From assembly GCF_008386465.1 (NCBI RefSeq), contig NZ_VUOD01000002.1:62001-126000 (forward strand): a stretch of 64,000 nt of DNA, given 5' to 3'. Position numbers and translations under genes: made by a program. Every line of letters starts with the position of its first letter. The stretch's first letter is position 1. A model generated the notes under the pieces. That model was not told the DNA's origin and did no database searches. It saw only the letters and a program-made list of their open reading frames with translations. This document shows positions 35,849-44,227 of the stretch, in pieces. This DNA is from Arenimonas fontis (GTDB lineage: Bacteria; Pseudomonadota; Gammaproteobacteria; Xanthomonadales; Xanthomonadaceae).

Positions 35849-37246
35849 ATGACCCGAAGCAAGCGCATCTACGTCCTGGACACCAACGTGCTGATGCACG
35901 ACCCGACCGCGCTGTTCAAGTTCGAGGAGCACGACGTGTTCGTGCCGATGATGGTGCTGGAGGAACTGGACAACGCCAAGAAGGGCCATTCGGAAGCCAG
36001 CCGCAATGCCCGTCAGGTCAGTCGCTTCCTCAACGAGATCATCGAGGCGCACGGCGGCGAGCGCCTGGATGGCGGCATCAGGCTGGAACGGCCCAGCGGC
36101 CTGCAGTTGCGCGCACCCGATTCCGCCGGCCGTCTGCTGTTCCAGCTCAAGCCGGTGGAGGTGGGCAAGCGTTTCGGCAACGTGCTGCCGGACAACCAGA
36201 TCCTCGGCGCGATCCTGCAGTTGATCGAGGACCACCCGAAGGTGCCGGTGGTGTTAGTCTCCAAGGACATCAACCTGCGCATCAAGGCTTCGATCTGCGG
36301 GGTCAAGGCCGAGGACTACGAGAACGATCGCGCCATCGACGACTTCAACCTGCTGTTCACCGGTGCCAGCGAACTGCCGGCGGATTTCTGGGAGCGGCAC
36401 GAAGGCAGCCTGCGCAGCTGGACCGACCGGGGCCGTACGTTCTATGAGGTTCGCCGCACCGACGACGACGGCTGGTTTCCCAACCAGTTCCTGTACATGC
36501 CTGGCGAGGAAGAGGTCGAGATGAAGGTGGCCCGGCTGGAGGGCGACCGGGCAGTGCTGCAGATCGTCGACGACTTCCGCAACCCGCAGCATCAGGTCTG
36601 GGGCATCAATGCCCGCAACCGCGAGCAGAACTTCGCCTTCAACGCCTTGATGGACCCGGAGATCGACTTCGTCACCCTGCTCGGCACCGCCGGCACCGGC
36701 AAGACCCTGCTGGCGCTGGCGGCAGGGCTCACGCAAACCATGGACATCCAGCGCTATCGCGAGATCATCATGACCCGCGCCACGGTCAGCGTCGGCGAGG
36801 ACATCGGTTTCCTGCCCGGCACCGAGGAGGAAAAGATGACGCCCTGGATGGGCGCCCTGACGGACAACCTGGAGGTGCTGACCCACACCGAGGACCATGG
36901 CGCCTGGGGCCGCGGCGCCACCAACGAGTTGCTGGCCAGCCGGATCAAGATCCGCTCGATGAACTTCATGCGCGGCCGAACCTTCCTCAACCGCTGGGTG
37001 ATCGTGGACGAGGCGCAGAACCTCACGCCCAAGCAGATGAAGACCCTGGTCACCCGCGCCGGCCCGGGCACCAAGATCATCTGCATGGGCAATGTCGAAC
37101 AGATAGACACGCCCTACCTCACCGAAACCACCTCGGGCCTGACCTACGCCGTGGACCGGTTCAAGAACTGGGACCACAGCGCCCACATCACGCTGCGTCG
37201 CGGCGAGCGTTCGCGCCTGGCCGACTACGCTTCGGAAGTGCTCTGA
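35849..37246 (+). CDS. PIN domain-PhoH ATPase fusion protein
   Basis: A 465-residue protein joining an N-terminal PIN ribonuclease domain (about 1-155, [13 protein letters not shown] with the first acidic residues and [10 protein letters not shown]) to a C-terminal PhoH ATPase. The Walker A is GTAGTGKT (279-286), the Walker B is [11 protein letters not shown], and a sensor region [13 protein letters not shown] follows. Related PIN-PhoH proteins act as RNA helicase-nucleases in mycobacteria; here that is inference. It begins 91 bases after bcp and is followed by thiD after 8 bases. Despite the family name it has no Pho box that I can see. Confidence 0.92.
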   Translation: MTRSKRIYVLDTNVLMHDPTALFKFEEHDVFVPMMVLEELDNAKKGHSEASRNARQVSRFLNEIIEAHGGERLDGGIRLERPSGLQLRAPDSAGRLLFQLKPVEVGKRFGNVLPDNQILGAILQLIEDHPKVPVVLVSKDINLRIKASICGVKAEDYENDRAIDDFNLLFTGASELPADFWERHEGSLRSWTDRGRTFYEVRRTDDDGWFPNQFLYMPGEEEVEMKVARLEGDRAVLQIVDDFRNPQHQVWGINARNREQNFAFNALMDPEIDFVTLLGTAGTGKTLLALAAGLTQTMDIQRYREIIMTRATVSVGEDIGFLPGTEEEKMTPWMGALTDNLEVLTHTEDHGAWGRGATNELLASRIKIRSMNFMRGRTFLNRWVIVDEAQNLTPKQMKTLVTRAGPGTKIICMGNVEQIDTPYLTETTSGLTYAVDRFKNWDHSAHITLRRGERSRLADYASEVL

Positions 37247-37254
37247 GACCGGCG

Positions 37255-38067
37255 ATGGCCAGTTCCGACCCGCGTCCGCTTTGCGCCCTGACCATCGCCG
37301 GTTCCGACTCGGGCGGCGGCGCCGGCATCCAGGCCGACCTGAAGACCTTTGCCGCGCACCGGGTGCACGGGCTGTCGGCGCTGGCGGCGCTGACCGCCCA
37401 GCACACCCGTGGCGTCACCGCCGTGCACGTACCGCCGACGGCCTTCCTGCGCGCCCAGATCGACGCCTGTTTCGACGACTTCCGTATCGGTGCGGTCAAG
37501 CTCGGCATGCTGGCCACGGCCGAGGTCATCCATGCCGTCGCCGACGCGCTGGATGCGCACCGCCCGCCCCGGGTGGTGCTGGATCCGGTGATGGTCGCCA
37601 CCTCCGGCGCCAAGCTGCTGGCCGACGATGCCCTGGAGGCGCTGCGCGTCCGGCTGCTGCCGCTGGCCGACATCGTCACGCCCAACGTTCCGGAGGCGGA
37701 GCTGCTGCTGGGCCGGGGCATCCACGACCAGGCCGGCGCCGAGGCCGCTACCGGGGAATTGCTCCAGGCCGGCGCCCGTGCCGTGCTGCTCAAGGGCGGC
37801 CACTTGCCCGGCGACGGCGAGATGGTGGACTGCTTCCGCGACGCCGAACGCATTGCCCGCTTCCGGCATCCGCGCCTGCCGGTGAATGGCCATGGCACCG
37901 GCTGCACCCTGGCCTCGGCCATCGCCGCCAACCTGTGCCTGGGCCACGACCTGCCCGACGCCTGCGCGGCTGCCGCCGACTACGTGCACGGCGCGCTGCG
38001 CCAGGCCTGCCGACCGGGACGCTCGGAGGTGGCGGTGCTTGACCATTTCTGGCTGCGGGCCGGCTGA
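37255..38067 (+). CDS. thiD: Hydroxymethylpyrimidine/phosphomethylpyrimidine kinase ThiD
   Basis: A 270-residue ribokinase-fold enzyme that phosphorylates HMP and HMP-phosphate for thiamine synthesis. Conserved parts are [20 protein letters not shown] (14-33), [43 protein letters not shown], and the catalytic-aspartate segment [17 protein letters not shown]. No thiE fusion and no TPP riboswitch is seen upstream: only 8 bases separate it from the phoH-type gene, so it is probably cotranscribed. The length is typical (266 in E. coli). Confidence 0.96.
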   Translation: MASSDPRPLCALTIAGSDSGGGAGIQADLKTFAAHRVHGLSALAALTAQHTRGVTAVHVPPTAFLRAQIDACFDDFRIGAVKLGMLATAEVIHAVADALDAHRPPRVVLDPVMVATSGAKLLADDALEALRVRLLPLADIVTPNVPEAELLLGRGIHDQAGAEAATGELLQAGARAVLLKGGHLPGDGEMVDCFRDAERIARFRHPRLPVNGHGTGCTLASAIAANLCLGHDLPDACAAAADYVHGALRQACRPGRSEVAVLDHFWLRAG

Positions 38068-38071
38068 GCCC

Positions 38072-38092
38072 TGTGATGCCTGGTGCATCACA
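38072..38092. promoter_or_regulatory. 21-bp perfect palindrome, candidate operator of the HTH-sulP unit
   Basis: TGTGATGC and GCATCACA are perfect inverted arms around CTGGT. It lies 74 bases before the HTH gene and about 37 bases before its -10. The arms look like a dimeric repressor site. They resemble CRP half-sites (TGTGA/TCACA), but the spacing is 11 bases instead of 6. Confidence 0.5.
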
Positions 38093-38128
38093 ATGAATGG
38101 TTCAGGCCTGCATTCCGATAGCCTGTCG

Positions 38129-38137
38129 TGGAATAAT
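38129..38137 (+). promoter_or_regulatory. Extended -10 promoter of the HTH-sulP unit
   Basis: TGG followed by AATAAT, 28 bases before the HTH gene ATG. No -35 hexamer of good match is visible. The palindrome at 38072-38092 lies just upstream. Confidence 0.45.
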
Positions 38138-38165
38138 GGCACCCGCCTTACCGGGAGCCCCCAGC

Positions 38166-38444
38166 ATGATCTCCGCCGCCCAGCTTCGCGCCGCCCGTGC
38201 CCTGCTCGGCCTGGACCAGCGCCGCCTGGCCGCGCTTGCCGGCGTTTCCGTACCCACGGTGCAGCGCATGGAGGCCAGCCCCGGCCAGGTCAGGGCGACG
38301 GTGGAAACGCTGACGCGCATCGTGACCGCGCTGGAGAACGCCGGCGTCGAACTGATCGGCAACGAACAGCCCAGCCACGGGCGCGGACGCGGCGTGCGCC
38401 TGAAGGAACCGCCCACGGCCGGCACCGGCCACACCGAAGGCTGA
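38166..38444 (+). CDS. Small XRE-type helix-turn-helix regulator
   Basis: A 92-residue protein with one XRE/Cro HTH domain at about 4-60 (QLRAARALLGLDQRRLAALAGVS, then VPTVQRMEAS). It is followed by a short basic, disordered C-terminus (GRGRGVRLKEPP). GGGAG stands 10 bases before the ATG. It lies 16 bases ahead of sulP and is probably cotranscribed. No ligand or toxin domain is present, so it is not an obvious antitoxin. A palindrome and an extended -10 stand directly upstream, which suggests autoregulation and control of the transporter; that is inference from position. Confidence 0.85.
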   Translation: MISAAQLRAARALLGLDQRRLAALAGVSVPTVQRMEASPGQVRATVETLTRIVTALENAGVELIGNEQPSHGRGRGVRLKEPPTAGTGHTEG

Positions 38445-38460
38445 GCCGGAGCCCGGGCCG

Positions 38461-40179
38461 ATGCCGCCCTTGCCCGAGCCGCCCGTATTCCTGCCCAAAC
38501 TGCTGACCGTTTGGCGAGAGGGTTACGGACTGCGCGATCTGCGCGCCGATGCCGTCGCCGGCCTCACCGTCGCCATCGTCGCCCTGCCCCTTGCCATGGC
38601 CCTGGCCATCGCCAGTGGCGCCAAGCCCGAGACCGGCCTGCTAACTGCCATCGTCGCCGGCTTCCTTATCTCGGCCCTGGGCGGTTCACGTTTCCAGATC
38701 GGTGGCCCCACCGGCGCCTTCATACCGGTGGTCTATGCCGTCATCGCCAGGCACGGCTTCGACGGACTGGTACTGGCGACGCTGATGGCCGGCGTGATGC
38801 TGGTGGCCGCCGGCCTGCTGCGGATCGGCACGCTGATGAAATACGTCCCGCAGCCGCTGGTGACCGGCTTTACCTCGGGCATCGCCGTGATCATCCTGGC
38901 CAGCCAGTTCAAGGACCTGCTCGGCCTGCAGGTGGCCGACGTGCCGGCCGACTTCCTGCCCAAGCTCGAGGTGCTCTGGCAGCACCTGGGCGAGTTCAAT
39001 CCCTGGGCCTTCGGCCTGGCCCTCGGCTGCGTGGCGCTGATCATCGGCCTGCGCCGGCTGTCGCAGACGGCACCGGGTTTCCTGATCGCGGTGGTGGCCG
39101 CCTCGGTGCTGGTGGCGGCGGCCGGCATCCCGGTGGACACCATCGGCTCGCGCTTCGGCGGCATCCCGACCTCGCTGCCGGCGCCGCAGTTGCCCTCGCT
39201 GGACTGGGCGCGAATGGTGGAACTGCTGCCGGCAGCCTTCACCATCGCCTTCCTGGCCGGCATCGAGTCGCTGCTCTCGGCCGTGGTCGCCGACGGCATG
39301 AGCGGCGGCCGGCACCGCTCCAACACCGAACTGGTCGCCCAGGGCCTGGCCAACTCCGCCTCCGCCCTGTTCGGCGGCCTGCCGGCCACCGGCGCCATCG
39401 CCCGCACCGCCACCAACATCCGCGCCGGCGCCCGCACGCCGGTGGCGGGCATGCTGCATGCGCTGTTCCTGCTGCTGTTCGTGCTGGCGGGCGCCAGGCT
39501 GGCCGCCTGGGTGCCGCTGCCGGCCCTGGCCGGCGTGCTGGTGGTGGTGGCCTGGAACATGAGCGAACACGGCCATTTCCGCCACGTGCTGCGCTCGGCG
39601 CCGCGCGGCGACCGCGCCGTGCTGCTGCTGACCTTCCTGCTCACCGTGTTCGTGGACCTGAGCCTGGCCATCCAGGTCGGCATGGTCGTCGCTGCCTTCG
39701 TGTTCATGTACCGCATGTCGGAGGCGGTGCAGGTCGGCGCCGGCCTGACCCTGGTGGACGAGGACGAGGACATCGACGCCGAGGCGGCCCGCCGCGCCAG
39801 CGAGGACGCCCGCCAGCGCATCGGCCTGCCGCCGGGCGTGGAGGTGTTCCGCATCGCCGGGCCGCTGTTCTTCGGCGCCGCCAACCGCCTGGACAATCTG
39901 CTGGACCGGCTTGTACCCAAGCCAAAGGTGTTCATCCTGCGCATGCGCATGGTCCCCATCGTGGACGCCAGCGGCGTGCATGCGCTGGCCAACCTGGCCG
40001 AACGCTGCCGTCGGCAGGGTATCGTCCTGATCCTCTCCGGCCTGCAGGAGCAGCCGCACGAGGTGCTGAGGCGGATGGGCCTGCAGCCGTGCGAAGGCGC
40101 GCTGTACCTGGCCGCCGACTTCGACGAGGCACGTCGCCTGGCGGAACGGCTGCTCACCATGCCGGCGCCCGACGCCTAG
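38461..40179 (+). CDS. SulP-family anion transporter with STAS domain
   Basis: A 572-residue SLC26/SulP secondary transporter. The membrane part (about 25-420) starts with LRADAVAGLTVAIVALPLAMA and contains the SulP signature region GPTGAFIPVVYAVIA, the GGLPATGAIARTATNIRAG segment, and about 12-14 hydrophobic spans. A cytoplasmic STAS domain (about 455-565) closes it (VFRIAGPLFFGAA, MRMVPIVDASGVHAL). Substrates in the family range over sulfate, bicarbonate and dicarboxylates, and the sequence does not decide. No carbonic anhydrase or cys genes are adjacent. Its likely regulator is the small HTH gene upstream. Confidence 0.92.
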   Translation: MPPLPEPPVFLPKLLTVWREGYGLRDLRADAVAGLTVAIVALPLAMALAIASGAKPETGLLTAIVAGFLISALGGSRFQIGGPTGAFIPVVYAVIARHGFDGLVLATLMAGVMLVAAGLLRIGTLMKYVPQPLVTGFTSGIAVIILASQFKDLLGLQVADVPADFLPKLEVLWQHLGEFNPWAFGLALGCVALIIGLRRLSQTAPGFLIAVVAASVLVAAAGIPVDTIGSRFGGIPTSLPAPQLPSLDWARMVELLPAAFTIAFLAGIESLLSAVVADGMSGGRHRSNTELVAQGLANSASALFGGLPATGAIARTATNIRAGARTPVAGMLHALFLLLFVLAGARLAAWVPLPALAGVLVVVAWNMSEHGHFRHVLRSAPRGDRAVLLLTFLLTVFVDLSLAIQVGMVVAAFVFMYRMSEAVQVGAGLTLVDEDEDIDAEAARRASEDARQRIGLPPGVEVFRIAGPLFFGAANRLDNLLDRLVPKPKVFILRMRMVPIVDASGVHALANLAERCRRQGIVLILSGLQEQPHEVLRRMGLQPCEGALYLAADFDEARRLAERLLTMPAPDA

Positions 40180-40293
40180 GCCTGGCCGGCAGCGGAGACG
40201 GGCATCACCGCTGTCGCTGCGGCGCCGGCATGAGCTATGCTCGGGCGGCGCCGGCGCAGGGCCGGCCACGAACCGCAAATCCGGGAGCGACAG

Positions 40294-41049
40294 ATGCGCA
40301 GCGGCAACCCCGCCCTCAACCAGAACACCTTCCTCGACGTCGGCAGTGGCCAGGTGCTGGCCCGCGGCGGCGACGTCATGACCCTGAACGGGACGGTCAA
40401 CAAGACCGGCCTGCTCCTGCTGCTGGTGGTGCTGACCGCCAGCTACACCTGGAGCCTGTTCGACCCCTACAACCCCTCGGCGACCATGCCCTGGATGCTG
40501 ACCGGCGGTATCGGCGGCTTCGTCGTCGCCATCGTCACCGTGTTCAAGAAGCAGTGGGCGCCGGTCACGGCGCCGCTGTACGCGGCCCTGGAAGGCCTGT
40601 TCATCGGCGGCATCTCGGCCTTCTTCGAGGCGCGCTTCCCCGGCATCGTGATGCAGGCGGTGATGCTGACGCTGGGCGTGCTGGCCTCCCTGTTGCTGGC
40701 CTACAAGTCCGGTCTGATCAAGGCCACGGAGAACTTCAAGCTGGGCGTGGTCGCGGCGACCGGCGGCATCGCCCTGCTGTACCTGGTGAACATCGGCCTG
40801 CGCCTGTTCGGTTTCGAGGGCTTCGGCTTCATCCACGAGTCCAGCACCATGGGCATCGTGTTCAGCGTGTTCGTGGTGATCATCGCCGCCCTGAACCTGG
40901 TGCTGGACTTCGACTTCATCGAGTCGGGCGCCGAAGCGGGCGCGCCCAAGTACATGGAGTGGTATGGCGCCTTCGGCCTGGTGGTCACCCTGGTCTGGCT
41001 GTATCTGGAAATCCTGCGCCTGCTGGCCAAGTTGCAATCGCGCGACTGA
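40294..41049 (+). CDS. Bax inhibitor-1/YccA-like membrane protein (BaxI_1 family)
   Basis: A 251-residue integral membrane protein with about seven predicted spans, of the BaxI_1 family (Bax inhibitor-1 superfamily). The family start is SGNPALNQNTF, then the spans LLLLLVVLTASYTW, WMLTGGIGGFVVAIV and ALEGLFIGGISAFFE, and the late conserved LVLDFDFIESGAEAGAPKYMEWYGAFGL block. Function in bacteria is not settled: ion leak or membrane-protease modulation is proposed for relatives. ATG 40294 has GGGAG 7 bases upstream. A TATGCT at 40236 could be its -10. A strong intrinsic terminator follows the gene. Confidence 0.9.
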   Translation: MRSGNPALNQNTFLDVGSGQVLARGGDVMTLNGTVNKTGLLLLLVVLTASYTWSLFDPYNPSATMPWMLTGGIGGFVVAIVTVFKKQWAPVTAPLYAALEGLFIGGISAFFEARFPGIVMQAVMLTLGVLASLLLAYKSGLIKATENFKLGVVAATGGIALLYLVNIGLRLFGFEGFGFIHESSTMGIVFSVFVVIIAALNLVLDFDFIESGAEAGAPKYMEWYGAFGLVVTLVWLYLEILRLLAKLQSRD

Positions 41050-41072
41050 AGCGGGCACACGATGCCGACAAG

Positions 41073-41103
41073 GAAGGCCGGGCCATGCCCGGCCTTCTCT
41101 TTT
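41073..41103 (+). terminator. Intrinsic terminator after the Bax-inhibitor-1 gene
   Basis: GAAGGCCGGGC (41073-41083) and GCCCGGCCTTC (41087-41097) form a perfect 11-bp stem with a CAT loop. A TCTTTT tail follows. It separates this gene from the following hydrolase gene, which must have its own promoter. Confidence 0.9.
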
Positions 41104-41206
41104 CCGCGCTCGCGGAAGCATCCAGGGGCACCCCGCGGCCGGAGTCGCACGGCGCGGACGGCCATGGCACCCTCCCCGGCGAAGCACGATGCCCGGAGGG
41201 CGGCCT

Positions 41207-42193
41207 ATGCGGCGTGGCGGGATGGTGGTGCTGGTGGGCGGCAAGCCGGTGCGGAGCATCCGTTGGCGGCGAGCCGTGCTTGCCTCCGCGGCCACCCTGG
41301 CCTTGCTGCTGGGCGCGCCCTGGCTGCTCTCGCATCCCGAGCCCCTGCGCCTGGATGCCACCGCCCGCACGGCCGCGCCCGGCCGCTTCGCCGAGCTGTC
41401 GGCCGGCCGTACCCACTACCAGCTGCACGGACCGCGGCGGGGCCGCCTGGTGGTGCTGGTGCATGGCGCCATCCTGCCCGGGCTGGTCTGGCGCCATAAC
41501 ATCCCGGAGCTCGCGGACGCGGGATACCGGGTACTCAGCTTCGACCTCTATGGACGCGGCTATTCCGACCGGCCGGCGCGCCGACACGGGCTGGACCTGT
41601 ACGTCGGCCAGCTCGAGGAACTGCTGAACGAGGTGGCGAAAGGCGAGCCGGTGGACCTGGTCGGCCATTCCATCGGCGCGATCATCGCCGCCGAATACAC
41701 CCGCCGCTACCCTGGCGCGGTCCGCCGCCTGGTGCTGGTGAGTCCGGCCGGCCTGGAAACCGACCTGCCGCTGAGTGCGCGGATCGCCAGAACGCCCTGG
41801 GTCGGCGAATACCTGCTGGAAGTCGCCGGCACCCGGTTGCTGCGTCCGTCGCGAAACATGCTCTTCGCGCCGGACAGGCACCCCGACCTCGATGCCGCCT
41901 ACCTGGACTCGATACGTTTTCGCGGCTCCCGCGACGCGGTGCTGCAGGGCCTTCGCCGCCTGCCATGGGATCGTTATGGCGACCGTTACCGCGAGCTGCG
42001 CCGCCTGGGCATCCCGATCCTTCTGGTCTGGGGCAGGCACGACCGGATCGTGCCGATCGCCGCCGGCGATCGCCTGCGCCGCCTGACCGGCGCCCGGGAC
42101 CTGCTGGTGGTCGAGCAGGCGGCGCACCTGCCACACTACGAGCAACCGGCACTGGTCAATCGCGCGCTGCTGGATTTCTTCGCGCAGCGCTGA
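41207..42193 (+). CDS. Alpha/beta hydrolase with N-terminal membrane anchor
   Basis: A 328-residue alpha/beta-hydrolase fold protein. A hydrophobic segment (about 24-42, AVLASAATLALLLGAPWLL) forms an anchor or uncleaved signal. The triad is S155 in VGHSIGA, an aspartate in WGRHDRIVP and a histidine in AAHLPHYEQP, and the oxyanion HG appears in VLVHGAILPG. It resembles the MhpC/BioH group, but the substrate is not visible. GGAGGG lies 6 bases before ATG 41207, which decides between three in-frame ATGs (41189, 41207, 41222). It is isolated: terminator upstream, convergent icd downstream. Confidence 0.85.
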   Translation: MRRGGMVVLVGGKPVRSIRWRRAVLASAATLALLLGAPWLLSHPEPLRLDATARTAAPGRFAELSAGRTHYQLHGPRRGRLVVLVHGAILPGLVWRHNIPELADAGYRVLSFDLYGRGYSDRPARRHGLDLYVGQLEELLNEVAKGEPVDLVGHSIGAIIAAEYTRRYPGAVRRLVLVSPAGLETDLPLSARIARTPWVGEYLLEVAGTRLLRPSRNMLFAPDRHPDLDAAYLDSIRFRGSRDAVLQGLRRLPWDRYGDRYRELRRLGIPILLVWGRHDRIVPIAAGDRLRRLTGARDLLVVEQAAHLPHYEQPALVNRALLDFFAQR

Positions 42194-42251
42194 CCGCCAT
42201 TTTCCCGGCGCCGAAAGGCACCCTCTGCCCGGGCGTCGCCGGCTGCCGGAC

Positions 42252-43262
42252 TCAGCCGGCCGCGCGCGCGGCGATCGCCCTGGCGAAGTCCTGGGTGGTG
42301 CCGCTGCCGCCCAGGTCGGGAGTCAGACCGTCCCTCGCCTGCAGGGTGTCCACAATGGCCTGGCGCAGGCGCCTTGCCTCGTCGCAGCGGCCCATGTGGT
42401 CGAGCATCTGGCCGGCAGCCAGCAACAGCGCGCAGGGATTGGCGATGCCCTTGCCTGCGATGTCCGGAGCCGATCCGTGCACGGCCTCGAAGATCGCCGC
42501 CTCGGTGCCGATGTTGGCTCCGGGCGCCAGCCCCAGACCACCGACCAGGCCGGCGCAGAGGTCGGAGATGATGTCGCCGAACAGGTTGGTGGTAACGATC
42601 ACGTCGAACTGCTGCGGGTCCATCACCAGCTTCATGCAGCAGGCATCCACGATCGCCTCGTTGCACTCGATGTCCGGGTACTGCTGCGCCACCTCGCGCG
42701 CCACCTTCAGGAACAGGCCCGAGGTGGTCTTGAGGATGTTGGCCTTGTGCACCACGGTCACCTTCTTCCGGCCCAGGCGCCTGGCCAGGTCGAAGGCGTA
42801 GCGGACGATGCGCTCGGAACCGCGGCGGGTGATCTTCTGGGTCAGGGTGGCGGTTTCGCCGTCGGCGCTGAGTTGCTGGCCTTCGCCGATGTAGGCGCCC
42901 TCGGTGTTCTCGCGCACCGTGATCAGGTCGATGTCGGTATAGCGCGAACGGGTATTCGGGAAGCTGATCGCCGGCCGCACGTTCGCGTACAGGTCGAAAC
43001 GCTTGCGCAACTCGACGTTGATCGAGCTGAAACCGCCGCCGACCGGCGTGGTCAGCGGCGACTTGAGGGCGATGCGGTGACGGTGGATGGCGTCCAGGGT
43101 GGCTGCCGGTAACAGCTCGCCCTGCTTTTCGTAGGCGCCGAGGCCGGCCTCGACGAACTCGTACTGCAGGCCCAGCTTCAGGGCATCCAGCACCTGCAGG
43201 GTGGCGTCCATGATCTCCGGGCCGATGCCGTCGCCGCGGATCACCGCGATGGTCTGGGTCAT
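42252..43262 (-). CDS. NAD-dependent isocitrate dehydrogenase
   Basis: A 336-residue beta-decarboxylating dehydrogenase of the isocitrate/isopropylmalate family, of the short NAD-using type known from Xanthomonas. Marks are IRGDGIGPEI (8-17), substrate loop GGGFSSINVELRK, LYANVRP, ITVRENTEGAYIGE, VHKANILKTTSGLF (catalytic Lys), TTNLFGDIISDLCAGLVGG, and the cofactor loop VHGSAPDIAGKGIANP. Homoisocitrate or isopropylmalate dehydrogenase are alternatives, but the VHGSAPDIAGK loop and lack of leu genes favour isocitrate. An extended -10 and an 8-bp hairpin lie in its upstream 60 bases. It follows the grxC-AhpD pair on the same strand. Confidence 0.87.
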   Translation of the reverse strand: MTQTIAVIRGDGIGPEIMDATLQVLDALKLGLQYEFVEAGLGAYEKQGELLPAATLDAIHRHRIALKSPLTTPVGGGFSSINVELRKRFDLYANVRPAISFPNTRSRYTDIDLITVRENTEGAYIGEGQQLSADGETATLTQKITRRGSERIVRYAFDLARRLGRKKVTVVHKANILKTTSGLFLKVAREVAQQYPDIECNEAIVDACCMKLVMDPQQFDVIVTTNLFGDIISDLCAGLVGGLGLAPGANIGTEAAIFEAVHGSAPDIAGKGIANPCALLLAAGQMLDHMGRCDEARRLRQAIVDTLQARDGLTPDLGGSGTTQDFARAIAARAAG

Positions 43263-43287
43263 AAGATTCCGATTCCGATGAGGATCA

Positions 43288-43308
43288 CGGCGACCGGAGC
43301 GGTCGCCG
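43288..43308 (-). repeat. 8-bp stem-loop in the predicted 5' leader of the isocitrate dehydrogenase gene
   Basis: CGGCGACC and GGTCGCCG pair perfectly around a 5-base loop, between the -10 (43319-43324) and the ATG (43262). It lies in the part of the leader that would be transcribed, so it may affect translation or mRNA stability. Confidence 0.4.
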
Positions 43309-43318
43309 GAAGCCGGAC

Positions 43319-43327
43319 ATTATGCCA
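43319..43327 (-). promoter_or_regulatory. Extended -10 promoter of the isocitrate dehydrogenase gene
   Basis: TGG followed by CATAAT on the minus strand, 57 bases before the ATG. The nine bases are identical to the element before map. No clear -35. Confidence 0.45.
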
Positions 43328-43409
43328 GAGACGACGGTACGCCGCCGTACTGGACCTTGGTCGACACCCGGACGGGGGGCGGCGCCGGAACCCCGGGCCG
43401 ACCACGGAT

Positions 43410-43805
43410 TCAGCCGTGCGAGTGACCGGGCTGGCCGCCGGGCTCTCCGGCTTCGCCGGCTTCGAGCCGGTCGAGGAAGTCAACCGCCCTGCGCAGGTGC
43501 GGGATGACGATGGAGCCACCGACCACCAGGCCAACGGAAAATGCCTCGAAGAACTGCTCGCGGGTGACGCCTGCCTCGCGGCACTGGGCGACGTGGTAGC
43601 TGATGCAGTCGTCACAGCGAAGCACCAGCGAGGCGACCAGGCCGAGGAGTTCCTTGGTCTTCACGTCCAGGGCGCCGGCCCGGTAGGCCTGGGTGTCCAG
43701 GGCGAAGAAACGCCGGACCACCTGGTTGTCTTCGGCCAGGATGCGCTCGTTCATGCGCTGCCGGAACTCGGTGAAGGCCTTGATCCGGTCCTCGCCGCCG
43801 CTCAC
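43410..43805 (-). CDS. AhpD-like carboxymuconolactone decarboxylase family protein
   Basis: A 131-residue all-helical CMD-fold protein with the AhpD-type redox site: C64-x-x-C67 and H71 in VLRCDDCISYH, with the upstream glutamate in KTKELLGL. Proteins of this form act as alkylhydroperoxidases or disulfide carriers. The C-terminus is a His/Gly/Pro tail (QPGHSHG). The start is GTG at 43805, overlapping the grxC stop (GTGA), with GGAGG 7 bases upstream, so the two are translationally coupled. Pairing with glutaredoxin supports a thiol-redox role; the partner peroxidase is not seen here. Confidence 0.87.
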   Translation of the reverse strand: MSGGEDRIKAFTEFRQRMNERILAEDNQVVRRFFALDTQAYRAGALDVKTKELLGLVASLVLRCDDCISYHVAQCREAGVTREQFFEAFSVGLVVGGSIVIPHLRRAVDFLDRLEAGEAGEPGGQPGHSHG

Positions 43806-44062
43806 GACACCGCCTCCAGCAGGGGCTTGAGCTCACCGGCCCGATCCAGGGCCGCCAGCTCCTCGTAACCGCCGACATGGCGGTCGCCGATGAATATCTG
43901 CGGCACGCTGCTGCGGCCGGTCAGGCGCTGCATGCGCTCCCTGGCGGCGGAATCCAGATCCACCCGGACCTCGGTCCAGGCGGCGCCGCGGCTCTTGAGC
44001 AGGTTCTTGGCGGCAACGCAGTAGCCGCACAGCCCGGTGGTGTACAGGGTGATGCCGGACAC
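43802..44062 (-). CDS. grxC: Glutaredoxin 3 (GrxC type)
   Basis: An 86-residue class I glutaredoxin that reduces protein and mixed disulfides with glutathione. The active site is C12-G-Y-C15 (E. coli GrxC has CPYC, so the proline is glycine here). SSVPQIFIG gives the cis-proline, and HVGGYEEL the glutathione-binding GG. The start is GTG at 44062 with the SD GGAGGA 5 bases upstream; upstream in-frame ATG codons would add a long basic tail without similarity. It leads the grxC-AhpD pair and is divergent from bepA. Confidence 0.92.
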   Translation of the reverse strand: MSGITLYTTGLCGYCVAAKNLLKSRGAAWTEVRVDLDSAARERMQRLTGRSSVPQIFIGDRHVGGYEELAALDRAGELKPLLEAVS

Positions 44063-44227
44063 GTTAGTCCTCCGGTTTGACCGCGGCAAGTGTGGCGGTC
44101 GGGCCGGCGCTTTTCCAGCCGGCGGCTGCAACGCAGCGGGCCACCGCGCCGGCATGGGTCAGGACGGATTCACCCGGACCGGGACGCAGCCGGTATGCTG
44201 CGGCCGGACAGCCGACCAGGAGCTCCC

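Noticed and set aside
37240-37260. TPP riboswitch ahead of thiD
   Set aside because: Only 8 bases separate it from the preceding gene, and no THI-box sequence is present.
38072-38092. CRP/Clp binding site
   Set aside because: The TGTGA and TCACA ends are present, but the gap is 11 bases instead of 6. I treat it as an operator for the adjacent HTH protein.
38166-38444. Antitoxin of a toxin-antitoxin pair
   Set aside because: The HTH gene has no small toxin partner; its neighbours are thiD and a transporter.
38511-41627. A 1038-codon open frame on the plus strand across sulP and the Bax-inhibitor gene
   Set aside because: It runs in another frame through two clear genes and is mainly Arg/Gly/Pro/Ala, the usual artefact in this composition.
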